16,956 nt of DNA, taken from NCBI GenBank assembly GCA_934675625.1, contig CAKURH010000082.1:1-16956 (forward strand), in the 5' to 3' direction. Origin of the DNA: an uncultured Kiritimatiellota bacterium. GTDB lineage: Bacteria; Verrucomicrobiota; Kiritimatiellia; RFP12; UBA1067. Below, one piece after another: positions 1-6,501 of the stretch (position 1 is the stretch's first letter; the number at the start of each line of letters is the position of its first letter). Below the pieces are notes generated by a model, which worked only from the letters and a program-made list of their open reading frames with translations, ran no database searches and was not told the origin of the DNA. The translations under genes were made by a program, and so were the position numbers.

Positions 1-86
1 CCGGTGGCGAGCGACACGTAGATGTCCTCCGCCTGCGCGCCAAACGCAGCCGCCGCAACCGCAGCCGCCAACAGTAGTCTGCTCAT
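1..86 (-). CDS. Exported protein of unknown function, N-terminal end only (partial)
   Basis: Only the first 28 codons are in the window; the gene runs off the left edge. The start is the ATG at 86-84, with an AAAGGA ribosome-binding site 9 nt upstream. The N-terminus is a textbook Sec signal peptide. A short positive start (MSR) is followed by an Ala/Leu-rich hydrophobic core and a likely signal peptidase I site after AQA (residue 19), with mature protein beginning EDIYVS. The product is therefore exported to the periplasm or beyond. Nothing about its function can be read from the visible mature residues. It diverges from the mobile element that begins 120 nt upstream of its start codon, and its promoter core survives that insertion. 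Confidence 0.75.
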   Translation of the reverse strand, partial: MSRLLLAAAVAAAAFGAQAEDIYVSLAT

Positions 87-140
87 CTTCAATGGTCCTT
101 TCGTTGAGGTTAATAAGGTGTTGACATGGTTTACGCCGAT

Positions 141-146
141 ATTATA
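141..146 (-). promoter_or_regulatory. Extended -10 promoter of the left-edge exported protein
   Basis: On the minus strand this reads TGATATAAT, an extended -10 element with a perfect TATAAT, in an AT-rich patch. No good -35 lies 17 nt upstream, as is common for extended -10 promoters. It would start transcription about 47 nt before the ATG at 86. The IS30 element begins at 206, well upstream of this core. Confidence 0.5.
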
Positions 147-192
147 TCAAAAATATTCAACGTGCGCGGATGACCCCGTGGGGTGCGATTTC

Positions 193-205
193 AGATTGTT
201 GATAG
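193..205. repeat. 13-bp direct repeat, left copy (candidate target-site duplication)
   Basis: The sequence AGATTGTTGATAG abuts the outer left end of IS30 copy 1 (206). An identical copy abuts the outer right end of IS30 copy 2 at 8157-8169. The pair brackets the entire 206-8156 region, as expected if that whole region inserted as one unit. IS30-family elements usually give only 2-4 bp duplications, so the length is unusual. Confidence 0.75.
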
Positions 206-240
206 TGTCGATTGAAAAAGTAAGTGGGCAGGGGCGACGG
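206..240 (+). repeat. IS30 copy 1 left terminal inverted repeat
   Basis: A 35-bp end beginning TGTCGATTGAAAAAG, identical to the left end of copy 2 at 6467-6501 and the exact reverse complement of the right end of copy 2 at 8122-8156. Confidence 0.9.
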
Positions 241-703
241 GGGAACCTGCCCGGTTAGTCCTGCAAGCGGAGATGCCCGCTTTCCCCTGCAAGCGGGAAA
301 TGGCATCCTTTCCGTCCGGCGCGACAATTCCGCCGCGCCGCAACGAAGAGACGACCTGCGCCTCGCGCTGGAAGCCGCATTGCGCGAGCGCAAGCCGTTC
401 GCGCAGATCAGCCGCGAGACGGGGATCCCCCGATCGACCGTCAAGCGGGAGGTCTTGGGCCGCCGCGTGGAGTCCACGAAGACCTTCTACGGGCGGAGGT
501 TCAACCCGTGCGCCCGCCGCGACGGGTGCGACGCCGCCGGGATGTGCGGGCGCCCGGGCTGCGCGCGCAGCTGCGCGAACTGCGGCCTCAGGTGCCGCGA
601 GGGCCTGTGCCCGCGCTTCGAGGAGGAGCGCTGCCCGCGCCTCGACGCGCCGCCCTACGTCTGCAACGGCTGCCCGGACGAGCCGCGCTGCCGCCTGCGC
701 AAG
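206..703 (+). mobile_element. IS30-family element, copy 1, left end only (truncated)
   Basis: These 498 bp align without gaps to 6467-6964 of the complete copy and differ at two positions by eye (676 and 684). The left terminal repeat (206-240), the subterminal repeats and the N-terminal third of the transposase are kept. Homology stops abruptly after 703, where a short AG/TTCTAC stretch leads into the ISL3 end at 710. The missing 1.2 kb is not found on the other side of the ISL3 element. Confidence 0.9.
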
Positions 704-742
704 TTCTACGCCTCTTCAGAGGTTTGTGAAAAAGCGTCATAG
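224..742 (+). pseudogene. Truncated IS30-family transposase fragment
   Basis: The reading frame matches the first 160 residues of the complete transposase at 6485-7909. It holds the helix-turn-helix (residues about 55-80, QISRETGIPRSTVKRE) and most of the Cys-rich zinc-binding segment. One residue differs (Pro for Gln at position 154). After Lys160 the frame reads out of IS30 homology into the ISL3 end and stops at 740-742. The whole DDE catalytic domain is missing, so no transposase activity is expected. A truncated DNA-binding fragment could in principle still bind the terminal repeats, but that is speculation. Confidence 0.85.
710..733. repeat. ISL3 element left inverted repeat
   Basis: Pairs with 2191-2214; 23 of 24 positions match, and the mismatch is the second base. 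It overlaps the region just past the transposase stop codon (737-739 on the minus strand). Confidence 0.85.
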
Positions 743-2020
743 CGAGCGGGTGGTTTCCGTGTCCGGGAGAGCGTAGATCTTGAGCCTGAAATACTCCCTG
801 TCCCTGAGCCCGTAGGCCTGCTTCACGAGCCACCGCACCTTGTTGTTGAATCCCTCCGCGCCGGAATTGCAGGCCTTGCCGTGCCTCCAGTAGCCGAGGA
901 TTCCCTCCATGTGTTCCTCGATTGTCCTGGCCATCGACTCGAGTTCCGGGACCTTCGTGAGTCGGGCTGTCGCGCACCAGTCCTCCAGCAGGAGTCTCGC
1001 GCCGTACTCGTGCCGCGCGAAGGCGTAGATGCCGCGCAGGCGCTCCTTCATGGCGTACACGTCCGACAACTCGCTGAAAGTGCCGCGTATCTCCTGCAGC
1101 TGCGCCGACTCCTTCGGCGACAGGTCCTCCGCGTTCTTGGTCAGCGTGAACCGGTGTCCCTTGACGACCTTCTTGAGGTCGTCGTTCAGCTTGTTCATTG
1201 TGCGCCTGCGCACCTTGTCCATGCGGTCGTTCATCGCCTTGACGAGGTGGAAGTGGTCGTACACGACGTCCGCGTCCGGCAGGAAGGCCAGGACCCACTT
1301 CGCGTAGGCGCCTGACATGTCCATGCAGACGTGCCTGATCCGCTTCCGATACCGCTTCAGGCGCTTCTCGAAGCCCTTCAGCGCGTCCGCGCCCCTGCCG
1401 TCCCCGACGTACAGGACGTCCCCGGTCTTCGCGTCGCGGACAATCGTCACGTACTTCCTGTCCGACGCCGCCTTCGGGAAGAGGTACATCTCGTCTATCG
1501 TCAAGGCCTCCACCTTCGCCAGCGAAATGTGGGCGAACTCCTTCTCCAGCCATGACTTCTCGATGGACTTCACCTGGTCCCACGAGAGCTGCAGCGTCTC
1601 GGCGACCTGCCTGGTCGACATGCCGCCGCGGAAGGCTATGACCGTGTTCGCCAGCGACTTCGTCACGCGGCTCTTCCCCCCGGCGAGGAACGGCACCTTC
1701 TCGACGCTTGAAGAGCCGCAGTCCGGGCAGCAGGCCCGGTGCGTCGTGAAGACAATCTCCACGGGAGTGTTCCCGTCCGGCACGCCCTGCACCCGTCGTT
1801 CGCGTATCGGATAGGTCGAGACATGCACGTTCCCGCACGCCGGGCACCGGAACTGCGTCCTCTCCGCATGGACTATGATCCTGGACATCCTCCGCCTGTG
1901 GCACGAGAGCCTTGCGAGCCGCGACAGGTCCTCCACGCTGCATCGCTCGACGATCAAATCCTCCCTGACCACTTGAAATCCGTCCAGCTGTTGTGTATAC
2001 TTTCTGGTGCTTGACCGCAT
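737..2020 (-). CDS. ISL3-family DDE transposase
   Basis: A 427-residue transposase that cuts and rejoins the element ends. The start is set at the ATG at 2020-2018, because a perfect AAAGGAGG ribosome-binding site (2025-2032) stands 4 nt upstream; a longer open frame upstream has no such signal. Features in order: a zinc-finger pair typical of ISL3 (C59-x2-C62 and C98-x2-C101), a helix-turn-helix (about 132-160, STRQVAETLQLSWDQVKSI), and the DDE catalytic domain. The likely triad is D176 (TIDE), D234 (CMDMSGAY) and E389 (SGAEGFNNK); the family motif YDHFHLVK (254-261) is also present. All key residues and the length look normal, so the gene is probably functional. It reads opposite to the IS30 remnant and in the same direction as the cargo operon. 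Confidence 0.93.
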   Translation of the reverse strand: MRSSTRKYTQQLDGFQVVREDLIVERCSVEDLSRLARLSCHRRRMSRIIVHAERTQFRCPACGNVHVSTYPIRERRVQGVPDGNTPVEIVFTTHRACCPDCGSSSVEKVPFLAGGKSRVTKSLANTVIAFRGGMSTRQVAETLQLSWDQVKSIEKSWLEKEFAHISLAKVEALTIDEMYLFPKAASDRKYVTIVRDAKTGDVLYVGDGRGADALKGFEKRLKRYRKRIRHVCMDMSGAYAKWVLAFLPDADVVYDHFHLVKAMNDRMDKVRRRTMNKLNDDLKKVVKGHRFTLTKNAEDLSPKESAQLQEIRGTFSELSDVYAMKERLRGIYAFARHEYGARLLLEDWCATARLTKVPELESMARTIEEHMEGILGYWRHGKACNSGAEGFNNKVRWLVKQAYGLRDREYFRLKIYALPDTETTRSL

Positions 2021-2055
2021 ACGGCCTCCTTTCTGTTCCTCGAAGAGCGAAAGGT

Positions 2056-2084
2056 ATTGTATGCGGTCTTGCGCTTTCAGGCAA
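2056..2084 (-). promoter_or_regulatory. Sigma-70-type promoter of the ISL3 transposase
   Basis: On the minus strand TTGCCT (2084-2079) and TACAAT (2061-2056) are separated by exactly 17 nt. This places transcription start about 30 nt before the transposase start codon. Confidence 0.6.
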
Positions 2085-2190
2085 GCCCCCATGCATCATG
2101 GAAACGTTGGATTTCGCTTGCATAAGCGCATTAGCCGATCAAATTGCAATGAGTTCCGGGCCTGTAGACTGGCCAAAATCCCCAATGGAT

Positions 2191-2214
2191 TTTTTCACAA
2201 ACCTCTGAAGAGCC
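2191..2214. repeat. ISL3 element right inverted repeat
   Basis: Outer end of the element upstream of the transposase gene, matching 710-733 as an inverted repeat. It lies 26 nt from the stop codon of the HEPN gene. Confidence 0.85.
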
Positions 2215-2240
2215 ATATTGTAGAGCGAGCCTCTGCCTTT

Positions 2241-3743
2241 TCATTTAGACGAATGATCTAGCAACCCATCCTTAATCGTCTCTTCCAGCTCGGACAGCGT
2301 ATGTTCCCATGCTTTTAGACAGCCTCTTAACATCTCATCATCGAGCGACAGCCGTTTCAGAATCAAGCTAACCATAAACATCGCAAGCCATTCTATGGAA
2401 GAGACATAGAAATCAACATTTAAATCGGTATGCGATAAGGAATGAGCAGTCCCATTTCGTGAATCACGATAGTAGGATATAAGCTTGTCCGTCAACTTAT
2501 CGTCACCCAAAATTGCGAAGAAAGGCTTTAATAGTTGAGCGGCAACTCGCAACTTGACAGCAAAAGTCGCGCTGATATCCAATTTATGCCCAATCCACTT
2601 TACCTGTTCCGCGGTACAACGAGATAAAATATCATCCCGTATTTTCTTGTGATCTTCATTATCTCGAAGCGATTCTACATAAGCAGCATTCTCCGCTTTG
2701 CAGAGATGATTAGACAATCCTTCAAAAGCAAAGAGTAAGTCCGCCAAAGACTTAATTGTCAGCGTTTGCGTTCCGTGCTTTAATTGGATGATCGTATCGA
2801 CGTCACGCTTTATCGAATCATACTTACGAATATATTCCTCAACAATTCCTCGACAATTCTGATTCTCTGAGACTATAGGGAAAAGACATTTCAAATAGGC
2901 CCGCGTACCAGCTGAACTCTGAGGAATAGTTCTGCGCCATCTCCTGCAAAACCATTGAGGACTGTTGTCCTTTTTCTTCTTTTCTCCTCGAACATCAAAA
3001 ATGTAGGCACGATTGAATATCATCAAACCAAGAAGTGATGAGATTGCATTGACGTAGTATTCATACGAATTGGTTTTGCCATAAAACTTTATGGGGCCTT
3101 TAAGAGCCTCAATCTCAACTCGGACATGTTCATGTAGAGCAGAGTCGAGTTGAACGAGTGTCCATGAGCCTCCGTCGCAAATAAACGAAATAGAGATTCG
3201 CACATCTGAGTTCTCAAACAGGATAAGATCCTTTGGTAATGTGCACTCTATTGAAAGCTTCTTTGCCGAAGGCTCCCAATTTGACCTAAAATGATTACTG
3301 AACAGCAAGTGTTCAAGATTGTTAATTCCGAAATTGACGGAGTCAAAGCAGGCATCGCTTTTCTGGCAAAGAGGACTCGGACCCAACCAGACATCCGAAA
3401 AGGCAAAATCGGACTTCATTACCGCTGGACACGTGATGTTCCCAAACGACCCTCCCCACGCATCAAAGATGGAGGCCCATCCATCAAAGCACTTCTCTTT
3501 GGGGGTGCCAGTTTGAGAGCAACACCTCCCCACAACAACAGGAACTCTTTTTCGACGCAAGGTATAATCGGCACCGCAACTCCCAATTATAGAAAGCCTT
3601 GCATCTCCGTCCGCTTGAAAACGCATCATTCCGGGAAAATTCAGACGGGCAGGAGTAATCTCATAGTCTTGAGAATCGAGAAGATACCAATGTCCTTGAA
3701 CATTAAGTTGTTGAGAAACATCGTTGATCTGCAAGAACCTCAT
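2241..3743 (-). CDS. ApeA-like HEPN-domain protein, predicted anti-phage ribonuclease
   Basis: A 500-residue protein in two parts. The N-terminal half resembles the ApeA N-terminal domain, with the opening VQGHWYLLDSQDYEITPARL and a glycine-rich beta pattern. The C-terminal part (about 340-475) is helical and carries the HEPN signature R429-NGTA-H434 inside YYRDSRNGTAHSL. HEPN domains of this type are usually metal-independent RNases; ApeA itself is a known single-protein phage defence. The start is the ATG at 3743-3741 because a GGAGG site (3750-3754) stands 6 nt before it; an upstream GTG at 3761 lacks a site. It lies 14 nt after the stop of the DUF262 gene, so the two are co-transcribed and likely translationally coupled. 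Its base composition is clearly more AT-rich than everything else here, a sign of transfer. Family assignment is confident; the defence role is inferred. Confidence 0.8.
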   Translation of the reverse strand: MRFLQINDVSQQLNVQGHWYLLDSQDYEITPARLNFPGMMRFQADGDARLSIIGSCGADYTLRRKRVPVVVGRCCSQTGTPKEKCFDGWASIFDAWGGSFGNITCPAVMKSDFAFSDVWLGPSPLCQKSDACFDSVNFGINNLEHLLFSNHFRSNWEPSAKKLSIECTLPKDLILFENSDVRISISFICDGGSWTLVQLDSALHEHVRVEIEALKGPIKFYGKTNSYEYYVNAISSLLGLMIFNRAYIFDVRGEKKKKDNSPQWFCRRWRRTIPQSSAGTRAYLKCLFPIVSENQNCRGIVEEYIRKYDSIKRDVDTIIQLKHGTQTLTIKSLADLLFAFEGLSNHLCKAENAAYVESLRDNEDHKKIRDDILSRCTAEQVKWIGHKLDISATFAVKLRVAAQLLKPFFAILGDDKLTDKLISYYRDSRNGTAHSLSHTDLNVDFYVSSIEWLAMFMVSLILKRLSLDDEMLRGCLKAWEHTLSELEETIKDGLLDHSSK

Positions 3744-3757
3744 CCCAAACCTCCGTA

Positions 3758-6328
3758 TCACACGTCGATTGCTTTGGCTCTCACGTAGTCACGAACATAC
3801 GGAACCAGCACATCGTAGATCTTCTTACTCCAGACGGAGTGATATTCCGCCATTCGCTCCCAATCGCTTTCGTTGTTGATCGAGAGATCGTCACTGCGCA
3901 CAAAGATCCGCGCGTGCTTGATGTCGTTCCCTCGATTCCAATACACACGATCCGCGCCCAACGCCTTTTCAATCTCGAAACGATGCCGGTCCAATTCGTC
4001 GAACAACTCCTTTGCGGACAACTTGCTCGTTCCGTTGGCATACAATTCGACACGTGCACAGTTGTAGTTGGCGATGCAGGAAATGTGTACGCCGCCCACG
4101 CCAAAGAACCCGCTCGTCCAGTTCTCCTCGCTTGGCGAACTTCCGGAGAACATCCCATTCTCGGCATTGGCCGCACTCATCTTCGGCAACGCATACGTCC
4201 AATAGCGGCGACGCATCTCATGCCAGGCCTTTACGGATTCCGAAGACTTGTCCTCGGATCCGTCCCTGAGAATGAGAACGAGGTCGTCCAACCCCACCCC
4301 GAACTGGCGGAAGAGTTCACGCAGTATCGTCACCTTGATTTCCGTATTGGAATTACGCTCGTAGAAAACGCCCGCATCCAGTTCCGTTGCTTCGCGCAAA
4401 CCCGATCCATTTGTCGTGAAATACTGCGAGAGCTTGACCTCGGGATCCTTAACCGCAGCAAGCTTGGCAAGAATGGACTTGTCGGTCGAATGAAGCTGGC
4501 GGATCACCGCATCGAACATATCGATCCAACTCAACACCGATTGCTCGACACCTCTGAAGACAAATCCGGAGATCTGTAGGCCTCGGAAGCTCACATCGTC
4601 ATCCAATGTGACGGTGTTCTTCTCTTTCACGGCGGGCGTGTAAGAAGCCGTATCAGGTGTCGGCCAGATTTCAAGAGCCCGCTCTGCCAAGAGTTCGGTT
4701 CTCTCAATCAGCTGCTTTTCTCCCCATTCAGTCTGCTGGGCGATCCAATGATTGAGCCTCACGCCGCTGTCTTTAAAGCCGTTCTTCATGCTCAGCTTAT
4801 CAGCAAACGGGTTGTTGCTGTACCGTGAGTTATAAGCCGTAAGGGTAAGATTGGCAACTCGATGCAACCACGCCTCGTGGATCTCGGCATAATCATCGCC
4901 CAACGATTCCATCCACTCCGGCACGAGAACCTGTGGCATGACGTGCTCAATCGTCAGCGTATCCTCTTCTATGCGCTTGTAGACGTCGACCGTCTCGCGC
5001 GTGCCGAAGTTCTCAAGACGTTCAAGCGTGTAGGCACGCACACGAGGATTCATCTTGTAGACATTGCGCGTCTTGAAGGCCGCAATGAAATCCTTGTCGC
5101 ACGGGAAGACTCCCCGATCCCTCTTCGTCCCAATCGCATACTTGAACTTGGAAAGGTAATTCTCGACCGTGCCGTCGAACTTGGCGATCTCCTTGTGCAA
5201 CCCCAAGAAGATCTTGTTGAGGGCATTTGTCGGAATCTCACAGATCTGGCGACGATAAAGATAAGCCTCGACGGTCGCGAAAATCTCTGCGACATCATCG
5301 GTCTTCAGCTTGCCTTCGGATTCAAGACGAAAGACTTCAAGCAGGAACGGCCTCGTAACGGATGTCTCAAGCCAGTTCAGGCGGAAGATACAATCATTGA
5401 GATTCCGATTGGATGTCTTCCCGACGAGCAGCGTCCGATAGAGCTTTGAATAGGCGTACATATCCTGTAGCAACTCTTCGGGATCGTCCTGCAGCTTCTG
5501 GCGATAGGCCTTGAACGACTCGTAGACCTTGTTCTGAGAGGCAATCACATTCGTCTTGACGCTGAGATAGTCTCGAATGAATGCACTCACCTCATAGCTG
5601 GTACACTCCTCGATGCGATTCCAGTATTTCTCGTAGAACGTGTCTTGCTGGCGCGAGCTGAGACCCATCAGAACAAAGTTGCGAATCTTATCGCCTTCCG
5701 TCAGGGCGACACCTGTCGAGTTGAGGCTCTCAAAGACAAGCTGCGGATCGTCGGCTTGCTTAAGTTCCACGTTGATGACCACGAGATTCCGAACGGCGCG
5801 AAACAGGTCGTCGATGGAGATCTCGTTCTTCCGAATACGTCCGACAAAGTAGTTGTAGTTGATGGTCAGGTTCGAGTTCGGGAGATGCTCTTCCTCGTCC
5901 GCAAACAGCTTCTCAAACGCAAGCTGATCGCTCTTCACCGGCTTGAGCCGAAGCTTGATGTCACGCGTGGACGTATTGTCGACAAGGTAGCAGTTGTAAA
6001 TATGATCCTTAAGATCGCCCTTGGTCGAAGCAACCTCTCCCCGCTCCAAAAGCCGATACATCGCCAACAACAGAAGAGAGACGGTCGTCACGCGCTGCTG
6101 TCCATCAATCACGAGGCGTTCCGTGCTGAACCCGTCCTCGCTTTCGACCGTCACCACACTCCCGAAGAAATGTCCCTCCCGGCGGCTCTTCGTCAGGGCA
6201 ATCAGATCGTCAAACAAACGCTCGCAATTCTCCTGCTTCCAGTCGTAATTACGCTGATAGGCAGGGATGATGAATCGTTTGCCATTTGAGTTGAAGATGT
6301 CGAGGAGCTTCTCGTCTTTACCTCTCAT
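3758..6328 (-). CDS. DUF262-DUF1524-DUF4268 protein (GmrSD-like nuclease)
   Basis: An 856-residue protein with three domains. The N-terminal DUF262 ParB/Srx-like NTPase has IPAYQRNYDW (21-30) and VIDGQQR (73-79). The DUF1524 His-Me-finger nuclease has IEHVMPQ (460-466, catalytic H462) followed by ANLTL (492-496) and the NNPFADK segment (505-511). The C-terminal domain, about 703-850, resembles DUF4268, with RYWTYAL, a RVEL strand and the pattern FDELDRHRFEIEKALG. DUF262 plus DUF1524 is the fused form of GmrS and GmrD, type IV enzymes that cut modified phage DNA using nucleotide hydrolysis. All expected motifs are intact. It is the first gene of a two-gene operon with the HEPN protein, read from its own promoter at 6401-6429. 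The ribosome-binding site is weak (AAAGAAAG). The DNA target and the nucleotide used cannot be told from sequence. Confidence 0.88.
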   Translation of the reverse strand: MRGKDEKLLDIFNSNGKRFIIPAYQRNYDWKQENCERLFDDLIALTKSRREGHFFGSVVTVESEDGFSTERLVIDGQQRVTTVSLLLLAMYRLLERGEVASTKGDLKDHIYNCYLVDNTSTRDIKLRLKPVKSDQLAFEKLFADEEEHLPNSNLTINYNYFVGRIRKNEISIDDLFRAVRNLVVINVELKQADDPQLVFESLNSTGVALTEGDKIRNFVLMGLSSRQQDTFYEKYWNRIEECTSYEVSAFIRDYLSVKTNVIASQNKVYESFKAYRQKLQDDPEELLQDMYAYSKLYRTLLVGKTSNRNLNDCIFRLNWLETSVTRPFLLEVFRLESEGKLKTDDVAEIFATVEAYLYRRQICEIPTNALNKIFLGLHKEIAKFDGTVENYLSKFKYAIGTKRDRGVFPCDKDFIAAFKTRNVYKMNPRVRAYTLERLENFGTRETVDVYKRIEEDTLTIEHVMPQVLVPEWMESLGDDYAEIHEAWLHRVANLTLTAYNSRYSNNPFADKLSMKNGFKDSGVRLNHWIAQQTEWGEKQLIERTELLAERALEIWPTPDTASYTPAVKEKNTVTLDDDVSFRGLQISGFVFRGVEQSVLSWIDMFDAVIRQLHSTDKSILAKLAAVKDPEVKLSQYFTTNGSGLREATELDAGVFYERNSNTEIKVTILRELFRQFGVGLDDLVLILRDGSEDKSSESVKAWHEMRRRYWTYALPKMSAANAENGMFSGSSPSEENWTSGFFGVGGVHISCIANYNCARVELYANGTSKLSAKELFDELDRHRFEIEKALGADRVYWNRGNDIKHARIFVRSDDLSINNESDWERMAEYHSVWSKKIYDVLVPYVRDYVRAKAIDV

Positions 6329-6400
6329 GTTGACTTTCTTTCGTCATTAGAATTGTTACCACCTGTTGTGGCCCCTACGAAAGGCCCCAAAATCGCGGTA

Positions 6401-6429
6401 ATTATATCATATTTGCCCTTGTTTCTCAA
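6401..6429 (-). promoter_or_regulatory. Sigma-70-type promoter of the DUF262/HEPN cargo operon
   Basis: On the minus strand TTGAGA (6429-6424), a 17-nt spacer and a perfect TATAAT (6406-6401) preceded by TGA (extended -10). The predicted start leaves a leader of about 65 nt before the ATG at 6328. The promoter lies entirely inside the cargo, so the operon brings its own expression signal and does not depend on the IS elements. Confidence 0.75.
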
Positions 6430-6466
6430 TGCTGGCGCAGACCTATTGCGAGTTGCGCAGTTTGTG

Positions 6467-6501
6467 TGTCGATTGAAAAAGTAAGTGGGCAGGGGCGACG
6501 G
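6467..6501 (+). repeat. IS30 copy 2 left terminal inverted repeat
   Basis: 35 bp beginning TGTCGATTGAAAAAG, a perfect inverted match of 8122-8156. The next base differs (G at the left, A read inward at the right), which defines the limit of the repeat. Confidence 0.93.

Larger units (their letters stand above)
710..2214 (-). mobile_element. ISL3-family insertion sequence, apparently complete
   Basis: A 1,505-bp element with one transposase gene on the minus strand. The ends are 24-bp inverted repeats with one mismatch: GCCTCTTCAGAGG at the left (from 710) and GGCTCTTCAGAGG read inward from 2214. ISL3-family ends typically begin GGCTCTTC. The family normally duplicates 8 bp at the target, but 702-709 (AGTTCTAC) and 2215-2222 (ATATTGTA) do not match. 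The two flanks are therefore not the two halves of one original target, which points to a deletion next to the element after insertion. Confidence 0.85.

Noticed and set aside
121..148. Plus-strand TTGACA followed by TATATC at 16 nt
   Set aside because: It would read into the IS30 end with no gene behind it; the minus-strand extended -10 at the same place has a gene with a ribosome-binding site downstream.
588..2123. Long open frame opposite-frame to the ISL3 transposase
   Set aside because: It overlaps the transposase in another frame, has low-complexity Arg/Gly-rich translation and no ribosome-binding site; a by-product of high GC.
3839..4579. 246-codon plus-strand frame inside the DUF262 gene
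   Set aside because: Antisense to a gene with clear DUF4268-like features; no start signal and no recognisable domain.
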